A stretch of 64,000 nt of DNA from assembly GCA_036399175.1 (NCBI GenBank), contig DASWNP010000059.1, forward strand, positions 1 through 64,000. The letters run 5' to 3'. A program made the position numbers and the translations under genes. This document shows, piece after piece, positions 8,282-14,949 of the stretch (position 1 is its first letter; each line of letters begins with the position of its first letter). Origin of the DNA: DASWNP01 sp036399175. GTDB lineage: Bacteria > Acidobacteriota > Blastocatellia > Pyrinomonadales > Pyrinomonadaceae. Below the pieces are notes generated by a model. It did no database searches, was not told the origin of the DNA, and saw nothing but the letters and a program-made list of their open reading frames with translations.

Positions 8282-9682
8282 ATGAGCGGACAGACGGAGG
8301 AAAAAGCGACGGTCTTAGTGGTTGACGACGACCGGAGTCTGCGCCGTCAACTCTACTGGGCGCTCGGCGAAGAGCATCAGGTGCTGGAGGCCGAGACGCG
8401 CGTCGAGGCCGTCGCGCAGTTGCAGCAGGCGACGGTCGATGTCGTGCTCTGCGACCTGCATCTGCCGCCCGACCTTTTGGGTATCTCCGAAGGACTAGCC
8501 ATCATCGAGGCGGCGCGAGCCGCGCGCCCGAGCGTGCCTGTCGTCGTCATCACCGGCAGCGATTCCAAACAGGTCGCCCTCGAAGCCATCCGGCGCGGAG
8601 CTTACGGCTTCTTCCAGAAACCTTTCGACGAGGCTGAAGTCTCGCACATCGTCTCGCAGGCGGCGCGCGTGCGTCGTTTGGAGAAAGAGGTGCAGCGCCT
8701 TCGCTCGGAGCTTGGCGGGCGGCGCGGCTTCGGTCGTGTCGTCGGCTCAAGCCCCTCGCTCGAACGCGTCCTCAAACAGGCGCGAGCCGTCGCCGACACA
8801 AACGTCACCGTCCTGCTCACGGGCGAAAACGGCACGGGCAAAGAAATCCTCGCCCACGCCATCCACGAGGAGAGCGCACGCGAGGCGCGACCCTTCGTCG
8901 CCGTCAGTTGCGCCGCTCTGCCCGAGACGCTCATCGAGTCGGAGCTGTTCGGACACGAGCGCGGCGCGTTCAGCAGCGCCTTGCAATCGAGGAAGGGGCG
9001 CTTCGAGCTGGCCGACGGCGGCACGCTCTTTCTCGACGAGATAAGCGAAGTCTCGCCCGCCGTGCAGGTCAAGCTTCTGCGCGTCTTGCAGGAGCGCGCC
9101 TTCGAGCGCGTCGGCGGAACCAAGACGCTGACGGTCGATATACGCCTCATCGCGGCCAGCAACCGCGACCTCGAAGCCGATGTCGAAGCAGGAAAATTTC
9201 GGCGCGACCTCTTCTATCGTCTCAACGTCGTGCCGCTTCATCTTCCGCCTCTGCGCGAGCGGCGCGAAGACATCCCCGTCCTCGCCGCACACTTCGCCGC
9301 TAAAGCCGCCGAAAAACACGCACGCACCCTTCCCGAGCTAGACCCCGCCCTCATCGAAGCTTTACAGGAATACGAATGGCCGGGCAACATCCGCGAGCTT
9401 GAGAACACCATCGAGCGCCTCGTCGTGCTCACGACCGGCTCGCGTCTCGGCATCGAGTTTCTGCCTGAAAAGATGCTTCGCGTCCTGCCGGAGAAGAGCG
9501 ACGCCGCCGTCGCCGGAGACGAAACGACGCTCGAAGGAGCAGTTCTTGCGCTCAAGCGCCGCATGCTCGTCGGCGCCATGCAGTCCGAAGGCGGCAACAA
9601 GGCCGCCGCCGCCAAGCGCCTCGGCATCAGCCGCTCCTATCTCCACCGCCTCATCAGCGAGCTAGGCATCGCCAACGTCTGA
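8282..9682 (+). CDS. NtrC-family response regulator (receiver, AAA+, Fis-type HTH) with altered GAFTGA loop
   Basis: The receiver domain has phospho-acceptor D58 in VLCDLHLPP. The AAA+ domain carries Walker A GENGTGKE (about 181-188), Walker B LFLDEIS and the sensor/Arg region FRRDLFYRLNVVPL. A Fis-like HTH (KRLGISRSYLHRLI) ends the protein. These regulators remodel sigma-54 RNA polymerase. The sigma-54 contact loop, normally GAFTGA, reads GAFSSA (about 228-233). The frame opens at 8171, but GGAG at 8267 favours the ATG at 8282 (466 aa). It lies just downstream of the kinase and upstream of a sigma-54 promoter, so that promoter is its obvious target. Confidence 0.88.
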   Translation: MSGQTEEKATVLVVDDDRSLRRQLYWALGEEHQVLEAETRVEAVAQLQQATVDVVLCDLHLPPDLLGISEGLAIIEAARAARPSVPVVVITGSDSKQVALEAIRRGAYGFFQKPFDEAEVSHIVSQAARVRRLEKEVQRLRSELGGRRGFGRVVGSSPSLERVLKQARAVADTNVTVLLTGENGTGKEILAHAIHEESAREARPFVAVSCAALPETLIESELFGHERGAFSSALQSRKGRFELADGGTLFLDEISEVSPAVQVKLLRVLQERAFERVGGTKTLTVDIRLIAASNRDLEADVEAGKFRRDLFYRLNVVPLHLPPLRERREDIPVLAAHFAAKAAEKHARTLPELDPALIEALQEYEWPGNIRELENTIERLVVLTTGSRLGIEFLPEKMLRVLPEKSDAAVAGDETTLEGAVLALKRRMLVGAMQSEGGNKAAAAKRLGISRSYLHRLISELGIANV

Positions 9683-9806
9683 CCCGCTCCTGCTCAAGTT
9701 AATTTCTATCCTGAACGCCCGCCTCGCTGCGTCTCATCGATTATCTGTCTGCGACGTTAAGCAAGGTTTTTTACGTCTGCGGAAAAAATTACTCGCAAAA
9801 GCCTTC

Positions 9807-9858
9807 TGTAGACATTTGTGGACACGCCTGAACCGGCTTTTGTCCACTCCTGTCTACA
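9807..9858. promoter_or_regulatory. four-site palindromic operator (TGTRGACA array), probable enhancer for the sigma-54 promoter
   Basis: Four 8-bp sites lie in two facing pairs: TGTAGACA (9807), TGTGGACA (9817), TGTCCACT (9841) and TGTCTACA (9851). The two 18-bp halves are near-perfect inverted repeats across 16 bp. The centre is about 108 bp upstream of the -24/-12 promoter, the usual distance for an enhancer bound by an NtrC-type activator. That the adjacent regulator binds here is inferred. Confidence 0.65.
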
Positions 9859-9932
9859 CCCGTGCTGCTCAAGCAGAAGTCAGGTTTCTAACTTTTCGAG
9901 CAAATAGGGCGTTCTCGGCGCGTCTGCGCCGA

Positions 9933-9948
9933 TTGGCACATCTGTTGC
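9933..9948 (+). promoter_or_regulatory. sigma-54 (-24/-12) promoter
   Basis: TTGGCACATCTGTTGC matches the sigma-54 consensus TGGCAC-N5-TTGC, with exactly 10 bp between the invariant GG (9935-9936) and GC (9947-9948). Predicted start is near 9960, giving a 120-nt leader to the receiver gene at 10081. Confidence 0.75.
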
Positions 9949-10080
9949 CCTGAAATAGAAGCGCGCTCGCCGCCGTATTGAAGCGGAAAGGATTCCCCGG
10001 AGCGATGTTGAACGGAAGATTGAAGCGACTGAAGAGGCGCATGCGCTCTCTAAAGTCAGCGCCGAAGCAGGTAGGAAGAG

Positions 10081-10473
10081 ATGAAACCGAAGGTTCTTAT
10101 AGTTGACGATGATGTCGCAATCAGGCAGCAGCTTTTCTGGATGCTCTGCGACGACTACGAAGTGATGACGGCCAACGACATGGCTTCGGCCATCCGCCGC
10201 GCCACCATCTACGAGCCGGACGTGTCCATCCTCGACCTGCATCTGCCCCCGACGCTCGATACGCCCGACGCAGGAATGCGTATTCTCGAATATGTCAAAG
10301 GACATTTCCCCGCGTCGAAGGTGTTCATCGTTAGTTCCGAAGACGGCGCGCAGATGCAGGAAGAGTGCCTGCGCAGCGGCGCCGACGGATTCCTGAGCAA
10401 GCCGCTCGACATCGAGCGACTGCTCTCGACTATCCGTAACTCGGCGATGGCTCATCAGCTCGTCGCCGCCTGA
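10081..10473 (+). CDS. single-domain response regulator
   Basis: A 130-residue stand-alone receiver. DDD lies at residues 9-11, the phospho-acceptor Asp is in SILDLHLPP, and a conserved Ser pair and Lys are in IVSSED and FLSKPLD. There is no output domain, so it probably acts as a phosphate relay or by protein binding. Its sequence closely resembles the receiver of the neighbouring NtrC-type regulator (RQQLFWML against RRQLYWAL; both DLHLPP), suggesting a gene duplication. AGGAAGAG directly before the ATG is the ribosome site. The sigma-54 promoter and operator upstream imply control by that neighbour. Confidence 0.85.
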   Translation: MKPKVLIVDDDVAIRQQLFWMLCDDYEVMTANDMASAIRRATIYEPDVSILDLHLPPTLDTPDAGMRILEYVKGHFPASKVFIVSSEDGAQMQEECLRSGADGFLSKPLDIERLLSTIRNSAMAHQLVAA

Positions 10474-10575
10474 GCGGGCAGACTCCTTGAAACCGCGTGC
10501 GCCGAAAGCGCCCCATAGCTCTTTGGTAATTTAAGTTCGGCCCTCGCCCCACTTTTTCGAGAGGCCGTCATCACG

Positions 10576-10614
10576 CTCCGCGCTTTACGGTATCCCTTCT
10601 ACCGACGCGCGGAG
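10576..10614 (+). ncRNA. stable hairpin in the 3' region of the receiver transcript (possible small RNA)
   Basis: CTCCGCGC (10576-10583) pairs with GCGCGGAG (10607-10614). A nested GGTA/TACC pair closes a 7-nt loop. The hairpin ends 3 nt before the intrinsic terminator at 10618. Together they could be a 3'-UTR-derived RNA or only a double terminator. Confidence 0.35.
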
Positions 10615-10617
10615 TGC

Positions 10618-10672
10618 AAAGCCCCCGTTTCCGAAACTGACTCCTGCCCAGAGTCGCGGGGGCTTTATTTTT
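10618..10672 (+). terminator. intrinsic terminator after the single-domain regulator
   Basis: AAAGCCCCCG (10618-10627) pairs with CGGGGGCTTT (10657-10666) and is followed by ATTTTT. The large loop contains a small GACTC/GAGTC stem. Confidence 0.8.
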
Positions 10673-10679
10673 CCTGGAA

Positions 10680-10746
10680 GTGGAACGACGAAGGACGAAC
10701 GGCTGAGACCAAGCTCACCCTTTGTCATCCCTCACCCGTCGTTCCA
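10680..10746. repeat. degenerate heptad hairpin (GGAACGA type)
   Basis: TGGAACGACG at 10680 is repeated inverted as CGTCGTTCCA ending at 10746. The left arm shows 7-bp units GGAACGA, CGAAGGA, CGAACGG; the right arm shows GTCATCC, CTCACCC. The architecture is as in the other heptad elements. Confidence 0.55.
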
Positions 10747-10834
10747 CCCCCAACTTCTTCCGAGCCTTTCGGCGAAGGCCGAACTCACCCTTCAGCCTTC
10801 CTCTTCTTTAATGCGCCCGAACGCAGCAATAGCG

Positions 10835-10840
10835 TATAAT
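10835..10840 (+). promoter_or_regulatory. possible -10 element for sbcD
   Basis: A perfect TATAAT lies 74 nt before the sbcD ATG, but no good -35 hexamer is present at 16-18 nt. Tentative. Confidence 0.3.
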
Positions 10841-10913
10841 ACATCTGCGCCTTAACGTATCTGACGAGTCGGTCGAGTCTGACGACGGCGCATACTGCTG
10901 TTTTTCGAGGGCG

Positions 10914-12338
10914 ATGATTAGATTTCTCCACATAGCCGACGTGCATCTCGGCAACCGGCGCTACAATCTGGAAGAACGCGCGCAGGATTTCTTCCGCGCG
11001 TGGATTGACGTGCTCGTCAACTACGCCGTGCCGCGCAAGCTCGACTTCGTGCTCATCGCGGGCGACTTTTTCAACGCCCGGAAGGTCGATCCGCAGACGA
11101 TGAACCACGCGATGATTGGTCTACAGACCTTGAGGGAGGCCGGAATCCCCGTTGTCGCCATCGAGGGCAATCACGACCAGCACGAGGCCGTCTCCAGCTT
11201 TAGCTGGATGCGCTCGCTCTCGCAATGGGGTTTCCTCAAGCTGCTCGAACCCTCGCGCGACGCGGAAGGACGCATGGAGCTTGTGCCCTGGAGCGAAGAG
11301 GAGTGCTGCGGCTCTTACATCGACATCGCGGGCGCTCGCATCTTCGGCTCACACTGGTACGGCACGAGCGCCAACGCGGCGATGGGATTGCTCTCCGAAG
11401 GCATCCGCCGCGCACGCCACGAAGGACTCTTTCACATCCTGATGCTCCACACCGACGTTGAAGGCCAACTCAAGCGACCGATTCCTGCGCTCTCTGTCGA
11501 GCGTCTTAAAGAGCTGCGCTCGCTCGTCGATTACGTTGCGCTCGGCCACACGCACAAGCGTTTCGAGGTGGAGAACTGGGCTTTCAATCCCGGCTCGCTC
11601 GAAGCCTGCTCGATTGACGAATACCGCGAAGAGCGCGGCTTCTATCTCGTCGAAGTGGACGACGAGCGCAACATCAAAGCCGAGCACATACGCGATTACG
11701 TTCAGCGCCCGTTCCAGCGTCTCAGCTTCGATGTCTCCGGCGTACTCGACGCGGAGGCCGTCCACGCGGGCGTCATGGAAACGGTCAAACGCGACGCCCG
11801 TCGTCACGACGAAAACTCCGACGCGCCCGCGCCGATTATCGAAATCAGCCTCAAGGGACATCTCGGCTTCAAGAACTCTCTTCTGGACATGAGCCGCATC
11901 CGCGAAGAGGCGCGCGAGTGGACGCGTGCGCTCCACGTCATGGTGCGCAATCAGAGCGTCCCCGTAGAGTACGCCGTCGCCGCAGACCTCGACGGCGACA
12001 CCTCTCGCCCCGTGCGCGAGCGACGCATCATCGAAGATTTAATCGCGCGCGACACGCGCTACCGCGACCGCGCCCCGGAGATGGCCGCCCTCGTGCTCGA
12101 AGCCAAACGCCTCGCCCTCACAGACGAATCCCCCTCGGCAATTCTCGACCTCATCGAACAGAAACTCGACGCGGGCGTGCGCCGCACAAGCGAGACGCCG
12201 CGCGCCCTCCTGCACGAACTGGAAGCGGCGGCAGCAGCAGCAGCCGCGAGCGACGAACCAGAAATCGCCTCCGCCTCCGCCAGCGCCTTGCAGGCCATCG
12301 AGCGAAACGCAGCAACAGCAGTGACAAGTGAAAAGTGA
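10914..12338 (+). CDS. sbcD: DNA repair exonuclease SbcD (Mre11 family)
   Basis: The nuclease subunit of the SbcCD/Mre11-Rad50 complex, which opens hairpins and trims blocked DNA ends. The metallophosphatase motifs appear in order: HIADVHLGN, LIAGDFFN, IEGNHDQH, MLHTDVEG and ALGHTHKRF. The 474-residue length includes a C-terminal region of about 150 residues ending in an Ala-rich tail. GAGGG lies just before the ATG. Its ATPase partner is not adjacent but is at 42086 on the other strand. The last residues (VTSEK) are read from the following heptad hairpin, whose TGA ends the gene. Confidence 0.92.
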   Translation: MIRFLHIADVHLGNRRYNLEERAQDFFRAWIDVLVNYAVPRKLDFVLIAGDFFNARKVDPQTMNHAMIGLQTLREAGIPVVAIEGNHDQHEAVSSFSWMRSLSQWGFLKLLEPSRDAEGRMELVPWSEEECCGSYIDIAGARIFGSHWYGTSANAAMGLLSEGIRRARHEGLFHILMLHTDVEGQLKRPIPALSVERLKELRSLVDYVALGHTHKRFEVENWAFNPGSLEACSIDEYREERGFYLVEVDDERNIKAEHIRDYVQRPFQRLSFDVSGVLDAEAVHAGVMETVKRDARRHDENSDAPAPIIEISLKGHLGFKNSLLDMSRIREEAREWTRALHVMVRNQSVPVEYAVAADLDGDTSRPVRERRIIEDLIARDTRYRDRAPEMAALVLEAKRLALTDESPSAILDLIEQKLDAGVRRTSETPRALLHELEAAAAAAAASDEPEIASASASALQAIERNAATAVTSEK

Positions 12339-12485
12339 CGGGTGACAAGTTAAGACCAGCGATGAGGGATGAGATGAATGCTATTTGGAAGCCCGGCGTT
12401 GGTTTCTCATCGCTCGTCACCTGTCACTCATCACTGTTTTCTTCTTGCTCATCGCTTGTCACTCGTCACTCGTCACTGTTTTCTT
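12321..12485. repeat. heptad hairpin, class C, docked on the Lon-domain gene
   Basis: The left arm is GTGACAA, GTGAAAA, GTGACGG, GTGACAA, then GTTAAGACCAG. The loop contains GAATGCTATTTGG. The right arm holds CTCGTCA, CTGTCAC and CACTCGT units. The distal end GTCACTGTTTTCTT touches the ATG at 12486 with no Shine-Dalgarno. The sbcD stop lies in the left arm. Confidence 0.85.
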
Positions 12486-13190
12486 ATGTCAGAAGCTTTT
12501 GAGAGAGTGCGCGGGATGCGCGAGCTGCCGTTGTTTCCTCTGCCGCTCGTGCTGTTTCCGGGCGTGCCTTTGCCGCTTCACATCTTCGAGCCGCGTTACC
12601 GGCAGATGTTGAAGGACGTGCGCGCCGGGCGGAATCTGTTCGGCGTCTCCTACTTCGACGCGGAGAAGGGCGGCATGCTTGAACATCCTCCCGTCGGCCA
12701 CGTCGGCTGCGCGACGGAGGTCGTCGAGGTACAGCCGACCCCCGACGGGCGCTCCAACATTCTCACGCTCGGACTCATACGCTATCGGGTCGAAGCCTAC
12801 GTCGAGACGGACGAGCCGTATCTGGTCGCGCGCGTCGAGTTCTTCGAGGACGAGGCGGAAGATGAAGCGCTGCTTCAGGCGCGTGCCGAAGCCGTGCTTG
12901 AGCTTTTCATGCGCATCGCGCGCGCCGTCAGAACCATCAACGACGAGCGCGCCAGCCTACCCGAAATACCCGAAGCCGGGCCTGAGCGTCTCTCTTTTCT
13001 CGTCGCGGCGGCGATGGAGATGGAGCCGGAGGTCAAACAGGAATTGCTGGAGCTGCGTCGCAGCTCGGAGAGGTTGATGCGCGTCGAGACGCTGCTTATG
13101 CAGGTCGTCGGCAACTACGAGGAGCGCGCGCGCATGCACACCATCGCCAGAGGCAACGGGCACGGCGGCAAGCAAATCGACCTTTCCTGA
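12486..13190 (+). CDS. LON peptidase substrate-binding domain protein
   Basis: A 234-residue protein consisting of the Lon N-terminal (substrate-binding) domain without ATPase or protease. The signature start is LPLFPLPLVLFPGVPLPLHI followed by FEPRYRQML, with VGHVGCATEVVEV downstream. Such stand-alone proteins are common and of uncertain function; a role in substrate recognition or protein quality control is assumed. The frame is open to 12378, but everything before 12486 is heptad hairpin, so I start at the ATG there, although no ribosome site precedes it. The MoaD-MoaE gene follows after 49 nt. Confidence 0.88.
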   Translation: MSEAFERVRGMRELPLFPLPLVLFPGVPLPLHIFEPRYRQMLKDVRAGRNLFGVSYFDAEKGGMLEHPPVGHVGCATEVVEVQPTPDGRSNILTLGLIRYRVEAYVETDEPYLVARVEFFEDEAEDEALLQARAEAVLELFMRIARAVRTINDERASLPEIPEAGPERLSFLVAAAMEMEPEVKQELLELRRSSERLMRVETLLMQVVGNYEERARMHTIARGNGHGGKQIDLS

Positions 13191-13239
13191 AAACACGTCG
13201 GCGCGTCGGCGTAAACTCAAAATCACGAAATTTCCATAG

Positions 13240-14016
13240 ATGCAGCAGACCGAGAAACTCGAACTAGTACGTGTGCGCGTGCTCTTTTTCGGCGCGGCGC
13301 GCGAGGCGGCGGGCGGCGACGAAACCTCGCTCGACCTCCGCGCTCCGGCCACAGCCGCCAGCGCCTTCGAGCAAATCCTCGAAGCTTACCCCGCGCTTCG
13401 CAGCTTCGGACGCTCGCTTCTCTTCGCAGTCAATCAGGAATACGCCTTACAGACCGACTTGGAAGTGAAAGACGGCGACGAGCTAGCCGTCTTTCCACCC
13501 GTGAGCGGCGGCGCTCAGACGGAAAGCGCGCGCGACGAGACGAAGGGCGCGGATTTCTTCGAGCTGACGACAGAAGCGATAGATGTCGGCGCGACGGCGC
13601 GCAGAATCGTTCCCCGACGTTGCGGCGCGACAGTCACGCTCGACGGCTACGCACGCGAATGGACGAAGGGAAGGCGCACGCTCTACCTCGTCTACGAAGC
13701 CTACGCGCCGATGGCTCTCAGAGAGCTAAGGCGTCTCGGCGCGGAGGCGCACGCGCGTTTCGACATCGAGCACATCGGCATCGTCCACCGCACGGGTCGC
13801 ACCGAGATAGGCGAGACGAGCGTCTGCATCAGCGTCAGCGCGCCGCATCGCCGCGCCGCCTTCGAGGCTTGCGAGTGGGCGATACGAGAGCTGAAGCGCA
13901 CCGTGCCCATCTGGAAGAAAGAGTTTTTTGAGGACGGCGAAGTCTGGGTCGAAGGCGAGTGGGCGACTTTGGAAAGGATGAAGGCGGAAGGCGGAAGGAT
14001 GAAGAAGAACGAGTGA
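13240..14016 (+). CDS. MoaD-MoaE fusion, molybdopterin synthase
   Basis: Residues about 8-90 are MoaD (VRVLFFGAAREAAGGDE through AVFPPVSGG). Residues about 105-245 are MoaE (ALRELRRLGAEA, IGIVHRTGRTEIGE, VPIWKKEFFEDGEVWVEGEW with the catalytic Lys region). The complex inserts two sulfurs into cPMP to make molybdopterin. MoaD works through a free C-terminal Gly-Gly; here that GG runs directly into a linker, so proteolytic release or an alternative route is required, as proposed for the mycobacterial MoaX fusion. The C-terminal RMKAEGGRMKKNE tail comes from a heptad array. No other moa genes are present. Confidence 0.88.
   Translation: MQQTEKLELVRVRVLFFGAAREAAGGDETSLDLRAPATAASAFEQILEAYPALRSFGRSLLFAVNQEYALQTDLEVKDGDELAVFPPVSGGAQTESARDETKGADFFELTTEAIDVGATARRIVPRRCGATVTLDGYAREWTKGRRTLYLVYEAYAPMALRELRRLGAEAHARFDIEHIGIVHRTGRTEIGETSVCISVSAPHRRAAFEACEWAIRELKRTVPIWKKEFFEDGEVWVEGEWATLERMKAEGGRMKKNE
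13976..14012. repeat. single-arm heptad array inside the MoaD-MoaE C-terminus
   Basis: Units GGATGAA, GGCGGAA, GGCGGAA, GGATGAA, GAAGAAC run with period 7 through the last codons of the fusion gene. No inverted arm was found. Confidence 0.6.
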
Positions 14017-14123
14017 GTGGCACGGTCTGGCGTCTTGCGGCGCGGTCGTGCAGTCTATCCCATACAGGCAAAGATGCGAGCGCGGCGTTTGATTTGATAG
14101 AAGCTCTCTGCTGTAAAAGCAAC

Positions 14124-14166
14124 AAAGGCGAGGATTAGGTGAAAACTTCTCACCATCCTCGCCTTT
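14124..14166. terminator. bidirectional hairpin terminator between convergent genes
   Basis: AAAGGCGAGGA pairs with TCCTCGCCTTT, with an inner GGTGA/TCACC stem. It separates the MoaD-MoaE gene (+) from the receiver gene (-). The symmetrical A and T ends suit both directions. Confidence 0.7.
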
Positions 14167-14197
14167 GCCGTCTCGCCCCCACGAGAAACCAAACTTT

Positions 14198-14650
14198 TTA
14201 AGTCGTGCCGGAGACAGCCGCGTCGAATGCGTCGAAGGCTTGCGCTGCTCCGGCGGCGTGTGCCGCGAGTCCCCGGTTGCGCCGTTCGAAGGAGGCGCAG
14301 GCGCGCTGGAGCGTCTGGCGCATAGTCTGTTCCATCCAGGGCTTGCCGACGAAGAGATTGACGATGCCGTTGCTAATCTCGCAAATCACGTCGCCGAGCA
14401 TGGCGCTTCCCGTCAGCATCACACGGTAGCTCGATGGATACCGCTCCGACACTTCGCGCAAAAACTCCGTGCCTTCGATGTCGGGCATGCGCTGGTCGCT
14501 TATCACAATATCTGCGGCGCGCTCGGTGAGTGCGCGCCGCGCGTCAGAGACGTTTGTGACCGTGCGTACATCAAACTCGTCGCCGAACATGTCCCGGAAG
14601 ACATCCACGCAAGCGGTCTCGTCGTCGAGATACAAGATTGTTCGCTTCAC
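14198..14650 (-). CDS. single-domain response regulator
   Basis: A 150-residue protein with a receiver domain: LYLDDETAC at the start, phospho-acceptor in IVISDQRMPDI, conserved Thr in VMLTGSA and Lys in FVGKPW. The RMPDIEG and KPW signatures are those of receivers found with HD-GYP or hybrid kinases, but no output domain follows, only an Ala-rich tail. The frame extends upstream to 14947, but GAGGAG followed by GTG at 14650 gives the natural start (VKRTILYLDDE). It lies downstream of gyrA in the same direction but about 300 nt away and behind a terminator. Confidence 0.82.
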   Translation of the reverse strand: MKRTILYLDDETACVDVFRDMFGDEFDVRTVTNVSDARRALTERAADIVISDQRMPDIEGTEFLREVSERYPSSYRVMLTGSAMLGDVICEISNGIVNLFVGKPWMEQTMRQTLQRACASFERRNRGLAAHAAGAAQAFDAFDAAVSGTT

Positions 14651-14949
14651 TCTTGTCTCCTCTTTTTTGACGGCGGTGAGGTCGAGGATTACCGTCCGCC
14701 CCCTCCCTTTGTGCAATCGCCGTTCCGCAAGGCTGGAAGACGAAAAGACGTGTTTTCGTAGGAAATTCCCTCCCTTCAATCGGCGGAAACGCGGCGACAG
14801 GTACAACGTGCGGGGAGAAACGCCCCGGCCTTGTGTGGACAATCGCCGCGCCGCCTGAGCAACTTTGGACACGAAACATGAAAGCCCCGCTCTCATCTGA
14901 GAACAGGGCTTTCGGGAAACGTCCGAGCCTCTTTCTTCGGCCTTCAAAC
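14651..14949. other. gene-less stretch between gyrA and the receiver gene
   Basis: No convincing coding frame. It contains the gyrA terminator at 14881-14912. The remainder should hold the promoter of the receiver gene, but no clear -10/-35 pair was seen. Confidence 0.5.
14881..14912 (-). terminator. probable gyrA terminator
   Basis: AAAGCCC and GGGCTTT flank an inner TCTCA/TGAGA stem. It lies 38 nt past the gyrA stop. The T tract beyond the stem is short. Confidence 0.6.

Noticed and set aside
14005..14060. TGGCAC near 14018 as a second sigma-54 promoter
   Set aside because: The following TTGC is 11 nt away instead of 5, so the -24/-12 spacing fails.
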